Shown: positions 12,100 to 23,370 of the stretch, piece by piece
How the letters are laid out: each line of letters starts with the position of its first letter
How positions within the stretch are numbered: position 1 is the stretch's first letter
Origin: Selaginella moellendorffii
Lineage: Eukaryota > Streptophyta > Lycopodiopsida > Selaginellales > Selaginellaceae
Reading direction: 5' to 3'
Length of the DNA: 64,000 bases
Assembly (NCBI RefSeq): GCF_000143415.4
Contig: NW_003314297.1
Location: forward strand, 705,612 to 769,611
The notes under the pieces: model-generated
The model's database searches: none
Seen by the model: the letters and a program-made list of their open reading frames with translations, nothing else
What the model was told of the DNA's origin: nothing
Made by a program: the position numbers and the translations under genes

Positions 12100-13699
12100 T
12101 GTAAGCGACTAAATTTTCCATTCTACTTTCGTCACTTAACCACACCTCTGACCCCTTGGAAGAGTCTCATTCACAACCTCCTTAAGTCCAATTCAGGACT
12201 TGGGACTTGCTAGTCCCGAAAATGACATCCATGCCACTCCTCCCTTGCATTTGGTCCAAATGCTTCATGTGTCCAGTCCCAAGATTGACACCCAAAGGTA
12301 CCACAGACATATTGGCCCGTTACGCTAAGGCCATGCCCATTCACCTTTGCTACACTGGTGGTCCAATACCACTTGCATCACAATCCTGTCTCTCCAAGAC
12401 TGAGCTGTCCGTCCACGAGTGGTCATCCCAGATCCACTCCTTAGCATCCTTAAGATGCCCATAGACATGAGGAATAACCTTCCCCAACATCCCTTTGTCA
12501 GTTCCTGCCAAATCCCTTTCCCGTCCATGGCCATGTTCACCAACACTGCCACTAGATCAAGGTCCGTAGGCCCGGCCACTAAGTCCCATTGTCCTCTGGG
12601 ACTTCCTCACCATGTGACTATATCCGTAGTCACTACACTAGAGGACTGTTCCTCCTCCTTTCCCCCATTTGGGACTTCGAGACAACATTTTGGAACACTG
12701 TGGCCCTACGCGAGCCCCATGGGTACTCTCCCCACCTTCTGCCTTTAGGTGCTTTAGCCATGGGCTTAGAGCGAGGTTCCGTTGAGCCACACTAGGTATC
12801 CAAGTAGGTAGTGCCACCCACACTTGGACTGGGAGCATCGGCCAGTCGATCACTAGAGCCGGCTCTTGAACACTTCACCAAGTTATCCCATTTGTCAGTC
12901 CGTATTCACTCTAGTCTTGGACTTCTCAGTGGTCAGTTCATCACCCAACACAAAGTCTAGCCTTCCAGGGCCAAACTGGCCTTTCCTAGCCAAACTGGCT
13001 CTACTGTAGTCCTCCCCCTTACTATACTTTTGGAGCTCACCAAACCCCCTGGTGAGGGTCTGGAAAACAAATGCTTTGGGCTTTCACCCTCTCAGACTCG
13101 AACTCAGACTTAGACTCGGACTCGGACTTGGACTCGGCCTCAGTCTTGGCCTTGGCCTCGGTCTCAGTCTTGGTCCCGATCTTGGTCTCGGTCTCGGTCT
13201 TGGTCTCGGTCCCGGTCTCGGTCTCGACTTCGGACTCCATCTCGAGTCCATCTCGGACTCCATCTCAAACTCCATCTCGGACTCCATCTCGGACTCCACC
13301 TCGGGTCCATCTCAGACTCCACCTTGGGTCCATCTTGGACTCCATCTCTGGTCCATCTCGGACTCCATCTTGGGTCCATTTCGGGTCCACCTCGGACTCC
13401 ATCTCGGGGTCCTTCTCGGACTCCACTTCAGACTCCAACTGGGGTCCATTTCGGGTCCATCTCGGACACTTCCACGTGTCATGTGTTGGTCCTTTTGGGT
13501 CCCTTTTTGGAGCCTCGCTTATTGCTCGCTTCGTGCTCATTCCTCGAGCACTTCGTTGGGAGTTCCATTCCCACTCTCGACCTTTTCAAGTTGGAGCTTT
13601 TAGTCCAAACGTGTTATGCTCATTTGGCTTTCGCTTCGGCCACTACCACGTGGCACCCTTTTGGCTCCACTTTGGGGCCTAGGGATTTTGTGTCTCACA
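12100..13699 (-). repeat. 5' LTR of element B
   Basis: About 1600 bp. On the plus strand it starts TGTAAGCGACTAAATTTTCC at 12100 and ends TGTCTCACA at 13699. The hexamer tract spans roughly 13090-13240 and the 12-mer tract continues to about 13460. It has a perfect TG...CA end pair. Confidence 0.9.
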
Positions 13700-13704
13700 G
13701 GCAT

Positions 13705-16579
13705 GTGGTTAGAGTGTGGTGACCCAGATAATGATGGAGGTGTGGAAGCACCAGTAATGAGTTGTAGTACTTGACAACTATGAGGCAACTAAGCAAAAGG
13801 TGCAAAATAATTCATAAACTGGTAGAAAGCAACTACCTAAGACTTTTTATTGGGATAAGGAAGTTTGATATACCCTTATAAGGGATGAATTGCTTATGTT
13901 GCAACATAGTAAGTCAATGTCGAAAAGGGAATGCTCATTGTCAGAGAGGCCATCATTGGGACACCCAAACACTCTAGAACACTAGAAAGGGGTATTTGGT
14001 GTCATAAGGGCAATAGATAATGCAAAAGGGACAAAGTCCCTAGCGAATGAAGGATAGGAGGTGCTATCCAAATATCCAAGGTTTTTGAGACAGGAGAAGT
14101 CTGTCTACCCAAATTAGACAAAAACAAAGAGGGATTTTGGCAAGGCTAGTGATGGGCATATAAAGGCCCATAAGTAGCAATGGTGATCCTAGTGTGTGGG
14201 ATTACAAGGTGAGCAAACCCGAATTGAAGAACCACTCCCTAGGCTGTCGGGTAGGTTCATCCCTATGAATATTTGCCAAGGCATGGTAGAAAGTGCAAAG
14301 CTATCTTCCTAATCTAGAGGAGAATAACCGAAGGAAATGTATGAGGCCAAAAGGCAAGTAGTATAGGGATAGAACCGAACCATAAGAATTGACAGGCATG
14401 ACCAAAGGGTGGTTATGCAAGTTGGGAGTGGAGAATCAAGTGGGTGCTCAAGCATGTTGTTACTAGCGACCGGGATGTCATGGAGAATCTAAGTATGGGA
14501 TTGTCCATGTTAGACTATATGATAATTGGCAAGTTTGCGAAATGAGAGGCCTTAGCAAGCCAATGAATAGAGCTCCTTGAACGTTCCCCTGGGTAGATAA
14601 GTACCTAGTCAGCCAAGTGTAAATGGTTCATAGAACGCACGAAATCAGAGTGGCGCAGCAGAAGCGTGGTTTTGAAGCTTGCTATGAGGTGAGGGGGAAG
14701 TAGTTCCCGAGTGTTCAAAGAGAGGGCTTTGAACGAAAGTTGATGGTTAAGGACTTTCACGCTTATGCATGAACCATGTTACGGTGGCCGAATGACTTGC
14801 TAAGTGAGATTGGCAAATTGGGGGGAAAAAATCCCCTAGTTGAAGGTGCTAACTTCAAAAAGGGTGGCCCATAGGGCTAAGTATAGAGGAGTCCATGTAT
14901 GATCACAGATTTGTCAAGCGAGAGGACTTGGCAGTGCGAAGGAACTAGATTCTTAAGCTGTGATCTATAACGCGCTTTAAGTGTAAGTTGGTGCACCGGC
15001 GTGGGGAGTCACGCCAGGCATCTAGGGTGATGCCATCCGTAGATGCATATACAGAGGTTGGGTTTGGGTCCCAACCCTCTAGTGCTTGGGTTCGAGTCCC
15101 AAATTACTAGGGCATGGTGATGGTTTGGAATATGAGGACACTCATATTTCAGTGGTCATGGACTCTTAGTGAAGAGATTGGTTTGGGCACACCGCCAAGC
15201 GAGGGATGCCTCAGAGTCGTGATGCACGATTAGATTGCTTAGAGTGAAAGCTCGGCATATCTAACTTGAACACTTTGGTGCAAAAGGCACCAAGGACGTG
15301 GTGAATGAGATAGAGACACCCAGTCTCAATTGCTATAGATCCTTGGCCAGAAGGGTTAGCTTGGGCACACCGCCAAGTGTGGGGGATGGCCCCGGGGTCA
15401 TAGTCAACAATTTAAAAGGGTCTGGAAGACCTAGTTCCTATTGGTAGACCTATTAAGAGGTCAAGATGAGATCACCAGGTGATCTTGTGGCTAAACAAAG
15501 ACAAGGTCTTTGTTTGGGTTAAGGAATATGATTCCCAGTTCAAAGTATTTATTTGAATTATTGATAATGGTGTGACTTGGTCGAGGTGACCAAGTGAAAA
15601 GGACACCTAAAGGGAAATCAATTGTGCCAATACAATGGTATAGTAAGTCCAAGAAAGTAGTCTCGGGGAGAGACCCATAGAAGGGTCGCAAAGTTAGGCT
15701 GTGGATGAAGCCCATAGCAGAAATTGCTAAAGAGACCTATTAAGGGTGAGCACTTGCTAAACTTAACAAAGTAGAGCCTTTGCTATGGAACCAAAAGGAT
15801 ACCTCGAGAATGGAGGTAGTGATCCTATGTTGCTCAATGCAACAATCAATGGATAAAAGCAAAAGATTAGTGGCCAAGTGTGGGCCATGGAGTTCATTGG
15901 AAGGAATCCAAATGGCAAAGTTAGGCATGGAACACTAATGTGTTGGATGCTAATGGATTGTGAGAAAGGAAGTGTGCTTCTAAGGATGGATTCCCAAATG
16001 CTCCAAGTTGGCAAAGGTGAAAGTTCCAAGGGAGGGAGCGGCGAAGTAGCCAAAGGATAGGGCCGTGGATAGCTCTAGCACAACTTACGATGACTGGAAC
16101 TTGGTGCCAAAAGTGGCATAAAATAGAAAGGAGGACGATGGCACCCTCAAGTGGGGAGCTTCCTAGGATGGAAAGTGAAGTTGCACAATATATGCAGTGA
16201 AAGGTGTCAAAGACACCAACAAAATTGACTTCGAGAAGTCAAAATTAAAAGTTCCAAGGTGAATTGGTTATGTTAATAGAAGTTGGGACTACTCGAGAAT
16301 GAGTAGTGGAATTGAGTTAGAGAAAGTGTCTTTAACGGGTTTAGCAAGAACTAAACCAATAAAAGGGAGCAAACCACCCCAGGTGGCCGAATGAGTCTCT
16401 ATGTTGGAAAGACTATGTCCTTTAGAGGATGGACAAGGCATGGTGAGCCTTCGGGGTCAAACCATAGACAAATATTGGCTGGGTGCCAAGGATGGAAATG
16501 GTAATACCTGCGAGTGTTACTTTATAAAAGGGTTTACTGTTCGATGAGGACATCGAACTTCGTCTATGGGTGGTGGAGT
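13705..16579 (+). other. Internal domain of element A, 3' segment
   Basis: Continues element A after the B insertion. It is co-linear with the reverse complement of 8061-10932. The structured repeat motif GGGCACACCGCCAAG occurs at 15185-15199 and 15363-15377. The polypurine tract ATGGGTGGTGGAGT at 16566-16579 precedes the 3' LTR. A TATAAAAG-like sequence lies at about 16533. Confidence 0.85.
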
Positions 16580-18136
16580 TGTGAAACACAAATCCCTAAG
16601 CCCCAAAATGGAGCCGAAAGGGTGCTACGTGGTAGTTGCCGAAGCAAAAGCCAAACGAGTGTAACACATTTGGACTAAAAGGCTTCGACTTGAAAGGTTG
16701 AGAGCGGGAGTGGAACTCCCAACGGAGTGCTCAAGAAACGAGCATGAAGCGACCAATAAACGAAGCTCCAAAAAGGGACCCAAAAGAACCAACACATGAC
16801 ACTTGGAAGTGTCTGAGATGGAGTCCGAGATGGACCCGAGTTGGAGTCCGAGGTGGAGTTCGAGATGGAGTCCGAGATGGACCAAGACGGAGTTCGAGAT
16901 GGAGTCCAAGATGGACCCAAGATGGAGTCTGAGATGGAGTCCGGATGGACTGAGACGGAGTTCAAGATGGAGTCCGAGATGGACCCGAGATGGAATCCAA
17001 GATGGAGTCCGAGAAGGACCCGAGATGGAGTCCGAGGTCGAGACCGAGACCGGGACCGAGACTGGGACCGAGACCGAGACCGAGATCGAGACCAGGACCG
17101 AGACCGGGACCGAGGCCGAGGCCGAGACTGAGCCCGAGTCCAAGTCCAAGTCCGAGTCCGAGTCCGAGTTCGAGTCTGAGAGGGTGAAAGCCCAAAGCGT
17201 TCGTCTCCCATACTTTTGGTGAGCTCCAAAAGTATAGTAAGGGGGAGGACTGTAGTGGAGCCAGTTTGGCTAGAAAAGGCCAATTTGTCCCAGGAAGGCC
17301 AAACCCAGTGTTGGGTGATGAACTAACCACTGGGAAGTCCAAGACTAAAGTGAATACGGACTGATAAGCGGGGTAGCTTGGTGAAGTGTTCAAGAGTCGG
17401 CTTTAGTTCCCCCGGGAGATTGACTGGCCGATGCTCCCAGTCCAAGTGTGGGTGGCACTACCTACTTGGATACCTGGTGTGGCTCAACAGAACCTCGCTC
17501 TAAGCCCATGGCTAGAGCACCTAAACGCGGAAGGTGGGGAGAGTATCCACAGGGCTCGCGTAGGGCTATGGTGTTCCGAAATGTTGTCCCGAAGTCCCAA
17601 ATGGGGGAAAGGAGGAGGAGCAGTCCTCTAGTGTAGTGACTACGGATACGGTCACATGGTGAGGAAGTCCCAGAAGACAATGGGACTGAGTGGCCGGGCC
17701 TGTAGGCCTTGATCTAGTGGCAGTGTTGGTGAACATGGCCATGGACGGGAAAGGGACTTGGCAGGAACTGACAAAGGGATGTTGGGGAAGGCTATTCCCC
17801 ATGTCTGTGGGCATCTTAAGGATGCTAAGGAGTGGATCTGGGATGACCACTCGTGGACGGACAGCCCAGTCTTGGAGAGACGGGGTTGTGATGCAAGTGG
17901 TATTGGACCACCAATGCGGCAAAGGTGAATAGGCATGGCCTTAGCGTAACAGGCCAATATGTCAATGGTACCTTTGGGTGTCAGTCTTGGGACTGGACAC
18001 GTGGAGCACTTGGACCAAGTGCAAGGGAGGAGCCAAGTCCTGAATTGGACTTAAGGAGGTTGTGAATGAGACTCCTTCAAGGGGCTAGAGGTGTGGTTAA
18101 GTGACGAAAGTAGAATGGAAAATTTAATCGCTTACA
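16580..18136 (+). repeat. 3' LTR of element A
   Basis: About 1557 bp from TGTGAAACACAAATCCC to ATCGCTTACA, then the target duplication TTGGT. It lacks the 75-bp insertion of the 5' LTR. Its G-box has a change (CTACGTGG). Confidence 0.9.
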
Positions 18137-20559
18137 TTGGTCTTGGCCTCGGCCTTGGTCTTGGTCTCGGTCTTGATCTCGGTCTCGGTCTCAGTCTCGG
18201 CCCCGGTCTCGGTCTCAGTCTCGGTCTCGGTCCCGGTCCCAGTCTCGGTCTCGACCTTGGACTCCATCTTGGGTCCTTCTCAGACTCCATCTTGGATTCC
18301 ATCTCAGACTCCATCTTGGACTTCATCTCGAACTTCGTCTCGGTCCATCTCGGACTCCATCTCGGACTCTGTCTCGGTCAATCTTGGACTCCATCTCGGA
18401 CTCCATCTTGGGTCCATCTCGGACTCCATCTCGGGTCCATCTCAAACTCCATCTCGGACTCCGTCTCGGACTCCATCTCAGATCCATCTTGGACTCCATC
18501 TTGGACTCTGTCTCAGTCCATCTCGGACTCCATTTCGGACTCCATCTTGGACTCTGTCTCGGTCCATCTTGGACTCCATCTCAGACTCCATCTTGGGTCC
18601 ATCTTGGACTCCACCTCGGGTCCATCTCGGACTCCATCTCAGGTCCATCTTGGACACTTCCACGTGTCATGTGTTGGTCCTTTTGGGTCCTTTTTTTAGA
18701 GCCTCGCTTATTGCTCACTTCGTACTCATCCCTCGAGCACTTTGTTGGGAGTTCCACTCCCGCTCTCGACCTTTCAAGTCGGAACTTTTAGTCCAAACGT
18801 GTTACGCTCGTTTGGCTTTCGCTTCAGCAACTACCACGTGGCGCCCTTCTGGCTCCACTTTAGGGCCTAGGGATTTTGTGTCTCACAACAATCCTGTCTC
18901 TCAAAGATTGGGCCATCCATCCATGAATGATCATCCTAAATCCACTTGTTAGCATCCTTATGATGCTCACAGACATAGGGAACAACTTTCCCCAATATCC
19001 TTTTTTAGTCCCCATCAAGTCCCTTTCTGTCCACAATTGTGTTTGCCAACATTGCCACTGAGTTAGGGCTCGAGGGCCAAACCAGTATGTCCCATTAACC
19101 TTTGATACTTCCTTGTTATATAACCACATCTTTAATCAATATATAAGAGGACTGTTCCTTTTTCTTTCCTCAGTTTTGGACTCTGGGGCAACCTTTTGAA
19201 ACACCACAGCCTTACACGAGCCTCATGGGTATTCTTCCCACCATCTGCATTTGGGTGCCCTAGCTATATGGCTAGAGCAAAGTTCTGATGAGCCGTGCTA
19301 AGTATCCAAGTAGGTAATGCCACCCATACTTGGATTGGGAGCATCGACCATCTGATCTCTCAGGGGAATTAGAACTAGCTCTTGAACACTTTACCAAACT
19401 ACCCTATTTATCTGTTTGTATTCACTCTAGCCTTGGCCTTTTTAGTGGTTATATCATCATTCAACACGTGGGTATAACCTTTCTAGGCCATATTAGCCTT
19501 TTCTAGCCAAACTAGTTCCACTAGAGTCCAACACCCACACTCTCTCTATTATACTTTTGGAACCCCCTACAGCCCCCCTCGCCTGGGGGATGATTGCTTT
19601 GGGCTTTTACCCTACAACTTGTATTAGTATTTGAACTCGGACTTGGATTTGGATTCAGATTCAAACTCAGACTCGGTCTCGGTCTTGGTCTCGGTCTTGG
19701 ACTCGGTCTTAGTCTCTATCTTGGATCTATCTCAGACTCCATCTCATATCTATCTCAAATTCCATCTCAGATCTATCTCAAACTCTATCTCTAGTCCATC
19801 TCAGACTTCATCTCGAAGCCATTTCAGACTCTATCTCGGGTCCATCTTGAACTCCATTTTAGACTCCATCTCAGACTTCATCTCAGAGTCTATCTCGAAC
19901 TCCAACTTGGGTCTACATTGAGTTCATTGCAAACTCCTCCTCAGACTCCATCTCAACACTTCTATGTGTTATGTGTTAATCCTCTTGTGTCCCTTTCTAG
20001 AGATTCACTTATCGCTCGTTTCATAATTGTTCCTCGAGCCCTTCTTTGGGAGTTCCACTCTCGCTCTCAACTTTTCAAGTCAGAGCATTTAGTCCAAACA
20101 TGTTACACTTGTTTGGCTTTTGCATCGGCCATTACCACGTGGCACCCTTTTGGCTCCACTTTGGGGCTTAGGGATTTGTGTCTTATAGAGAATGAAAGTC
20201 AATTTTCATTCTCTATGGCAATAATCATACACATAAGGAGTGTATAAGCCTAGTTATGCCTATAAATGATTTCAAGTTTGAGTTTCAATATTAATAATGC
20301 CAAGTCAAGTTTTTAACTTCATCTTTAATATAAATTTATTACAGTGCAATCATGCCAATTGTGACTTTGAGGCTTCTCCTCTTTGTTTTATATTCCTTTA
20401 TCTTTCTTTCATTCCTTTTAGTTTTGTTTTATATCATCTTTTTGTTTCTAACTTTACTTCCATCACTTTTGTTTTTCTATTATTTTTATTGTATTTCTAA
20501 CTTTTCTATTCTCTTTCTAGATCTTTTAGATAATCTTTGTGTGATGGTAGTTGACTAAT

Positions 20560-21740
20560 TCAAGAAAGAAAGTATCAATCTCTTCAACTTTGACCTATTA
20601 TTTAGGGCCAAGATTGCAATGCATCATTTAATTCCAACTAAAGATGTTTATCCAATTAAGGTTTCTATTCAACATCTGCTGTTAAAGGAGATTAAAATTT
20701 TATATACAGATGTCAAGGAGATTTTAAAAAAGGGTAGGCATATAAACAATATCTTTTTAAAAAGCTTGATGATAGTATTTAATTCTGCATTGATTATTTT
20801 TCTTAAACAATATAACTATCTTAGATATATACCTCACACTACTGATTTTCCAGATCATTTAGGGATAAATCATTAATTCACCAAGTTAAACCTTACTTTT
20901 AAGTACTAGTATGCCTTGATGGATAAAAAAGATGTCTCAAGATTTTTTTTATACACCATTTAATTTCTACAAGTTCTTGGTGATGCCATTTAATTTGAAC
21001 AATATTTTAGTGACTTTTAAATAGTTGGTAAATTAGGTTCTTATAACATATAAAGAATGACTACCAACTTCATCAATGATGTCTTAATCCACTCAAAGAA
21101 GACATGGGAGAAGCATATTTGTGAAATTCATAAGATGCATTTGATGTTAAATTTGTACTACTCTCCCTCATATTGTGGAAGGATAGTTGGAGTTAATAAC
21201 AATTTCCTCTTTATATGAGCTAGTAGTCTTTGATTTAATAGTGTCTTTTCCATAGTTAACTATCAGTAATGAGTATATCATTATTATTTTCAACTACTTG
21301 ACTTGTTAGATGGAAGTCAATACTCTTGCTAGTGCATCTATAATTTCCATTAGATACTTCCTCCTTAATTAATTTATGTTCCAACATTCTTGTTTAAAGC
21401 AGATTTTGTTAGATAATTATCCCAAATTATGGTTGAGGCATTTTATGTCTTCATGTCTCGGCTAGGGATACATCACACATCCATAATTGTTTATTATCCA
21501 TAAACAAATGATTTAGTGGAATAGCTCATTCAAAACTTCAAAAGGATGATTATGGAGTATGTAAACTTTCAGTATTTGGATTGGTTTAATATTTATAGGT
21601 CATAAAAGTACAAGTTCTATTAATGTTTTGCCATATAAACTTTTATATAGTCATGAATCTAATATTACCAACAAAGTTGGGTTTAATTTTGTGATTGCCA
21701 GAAGTTGTCAATGTTAAGTCATAGAATCAATATTTGAAGA
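20560..21740 (+). pseudogene. Decayed Ty3/gypsy pol (reverse transcriptase and integrase remnants)
   Basis: Short frame-shifted matches to gypsy polyprotein can be read. Around 20950-21120 there is F-x-V-M-P-F followed by FINDVLIHSK and TWEKHI, equivalent to the F-x-DD-x-L-I reverse transcriptase motif with the first Asp changed to Asn. Around 21460-21560 there is SRLGIHHTSIIVYYP and then TNDLVE, equivalent to the integrase H-P-Q-T-N-G-L-V-E region. Many stops interrupt it. It sits directly upstream of a diverged LTR of the A/B family in the same orientation, so it may be what remains of an autonomous relative. Confidence 0.65.
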
Positions 21741-21742
21741 GC

Positions 21743-23030
21743 TGTAAAACATAAATCCCTAAGTCTCAAAGTGGAGTTGAAGGTATGCCATATGTTAGTG
21801 GCCAAAACAAAAGTGCAACAAGCGTAGCCAAAATCTTCAACTCAAAATATCAAGAGTGGGATATAAAATACAAATTCCTAAGTTCCAAAGTTTAGTCAAA
21901 GGTATGCCATGTGGCAATGGCTGAGGAGGAAGTCCAAAGAATGTAACATGTTTGGATCAAAAGTGTTAACTTGAAAACTTGAGAGTGGGAGTGGAACTCT
22001 TGAAAAAAGCACTTAAGGAATAAGTATGAAACAATCAATAAGTGAATTTTAGAAAGAAAAAAAAGAATGATTAATATGTGGCAAATGTTATAACATGTGA
22101 AAGTGTCAAAATCAAAATAGAACCCATAGACTTGAAGTGTAACAATGTCAAAACCATCTCACGTACCTAAAAACCAAGTGTATGAAGTATCAAACATATC
22201 TGAGACTTGATGTATTTAGGGCAAGATATATCCAAGGGTAAGGTAAAAGCTTAAAACAATTATTTCCCAGACCCTTAGGAGTTTGGTAAATGCCTATGGG
22301 ATAGTAAGGGGAGGACTTTAGAGAAACTAGTATGACTAAGAAAGGCTATATCTATATGGTAGGTGATGGTATAAATATTAAGGAGCTTAAAGTTAGAGTG
22401 AATATGGATAGATAAATGGTGACTTGGTAAAGTGTTCAAAAGTTAGGTTTTATGGTAGAAGTAATATGTGACTTTGATAGATTAGTGTTTACTATTAAAT
22501 TTCTTCAAATGTCACCAACTTTAGCTCTTTTAGACAATCAAATGATTAATGCTCTCAATCCAAATCTAGGTGAAACTACTTATTTAAAAAGATTATATGG
22601 CTCATCAAAACCTCACTCTAGCCATATGGCTAGGGCACCCTGGTGGAAAGTGGGGAGAGTACTCATGAAATTTATGTTGGGCTATAGTGTTTCAAAATGT
22701 CATTCTAAAGTCCCTAACTATGGAAAGAAAGAGGAATGGTCCTCTTGTTTAGTAATTAAAGATTTGGTTGCGTGGTGAAGAAATTTTAGAAGTCATTGGG
22801 ATTTGGTAGATGGGCCTTTAGATCCTAACTCAGTGATAAGTATTGCCATTATAAAGGGACTTGGTGGGGATCAAAGAAGGAATATTAAAAGATAATAGTC
22901 CTTTATAATAAAAGTGGTTATAAAGTGACTATTAATGTAATAAATAGTTTGGTTTTAGAAAAACATGGCCTTACTATAATAGGATGGTATATTAGCAGTA
23001 CCTTTAGGTATCTAAAGTGGGACAATTCTA
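21743..23030 (+). mobile_element. Diverged LTR E of the same family
   Basis: Starts TGTAAAACATAAATCCCTAAG and follows the order of the family LTR, with heavy decay and loss of most of the GAGTCC tract. The first ~120 bp are partly duplicated: a second near-copy (ACAAATTCCTAAG) begins at about 21865. The 3' border fades near 23030. Confidence 0.65.
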
Positions 23031-23370
23031 CCTTTAAAATTGAAATTGTATGTATTAAACATCCATTAACGAAGGTATCCACTATTGGACTATAGTACAA
23101 ATATATAACTAGTAATCTTATATAGAATAACTAGTTTATATAATGGAAATATTGGTAATTCAGTGTAGAAATGGAGGTTTTGGTTCCCTTTAACAGGAAT
23201 AAAAATAATGTTAACATTAAGGGTTCATTGCTAGAGTTCATCCATTTTCTATTATTCATGCTAGGATGATTGAAATTTTAGTAGATTCAATGCAGAAATA
23301 AATAAAAACCCCAAAAAAAAGGACTATAGTGACTAAAGATGGTCTATATATAATTGTGGACAATCATTTG

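Larger units (their letters stand above)
6527..13699 (-). mobile_element. LTR retroelement B: complete copy nested inverted in A
   Basis: Minus-oriented. 5' LTR 13699-12100, PBS 12096-12085, internal 12099-8061, PPT at 8074-8061, 3' LTR 8060-6527. The duplication GGCAT is at 6522-6526 and 13700-13704. Deleting B and one GGCAT restores the text found in B's own internal domain (GGAAGGCAT followed by the GGTTAGAGTGTGG-type sequence near 10911-10940). The host is therefore a sister copy of the same family. No coding domains were recognised. B is the youngest layer of the nest by position. Confidence 0.93.
3716..18136 (+). mobile_element. LTR retroelement A: full-length, non-autonomous, interrupted by element B
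   Basis: Plus-oriented element. 5' LTR 3716-5358, PBS 5362-5373, internal 5359-6526 plus 13705-16579, PPT 16566-16579, 3' LTR 16580-18136. LTRs run TG...CA: TGTRARACACAAATCCC to CGCTTACA. The 5-bp duplication TTGGT is at 3711-3715 and 18137-18141. It landed in the hexamer tract of solo LTR C. Once element B is removed the internal domain is about 4.04 kb, the same as in B. I see no gag zinc knuckle, protease, reverse transcriptase, RNase H or integrase motifs in it, only short ORFs broken by stops. It is therefore read as a LARD-type element needing enzymes from elsewhere. Confidence 0.92.
2620..18887 (-). mobile_element. LTR retroelement C: solo LTR inserted in D
   Basis: The halves 2620-3715 and 18142-18887 rejoin into one LTR of about 1.84 kb in minus orientation, running from TGTAAGGGACTAAATTTT to TTTTGTGTCTCACA. 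The 5-bp duplication ACAAT is present at 2615-2619 and 18888-18892. Removing C restores the family text GCATCACAATCCTGTCTCTC in D. It has no internal domain, so it is a solo LTR left by LTR-LTR recombination. Element A sits inside its hexamer-repeat tract. Confidence 0.85.
2334..20187 (-). mobile_element. LTR retroelement D: old solo LTR, outermost shell of the nest
   Basis: Two pieces, 2334-2619 and 18893-20187, join into one LTR-length sequence (about 1.58 kb) of the same family as elements A-C. The left end is TATAAGCGACTAAATTTT and the right end is TTGTGTCTTATA, both decayed from the family ends. The pieces are split by element C with a target duplication ACAAT. No primer-binding site or polypurine tract lies next to either end, so it looks like a solo LTR. 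No clear 5-bp duplication flanks D itself (GCAGC on the left, GAGAA on the right). It is visibly more diverged than A-C, which agrees with it being the oldest layer. Confidence 0.7.

Noticed and set aside
18888-20187. Separate LTR copy independent of 2334-2619
   Set aside because: The ACAAT duplication and continuous alignment show it is the other half of element D.
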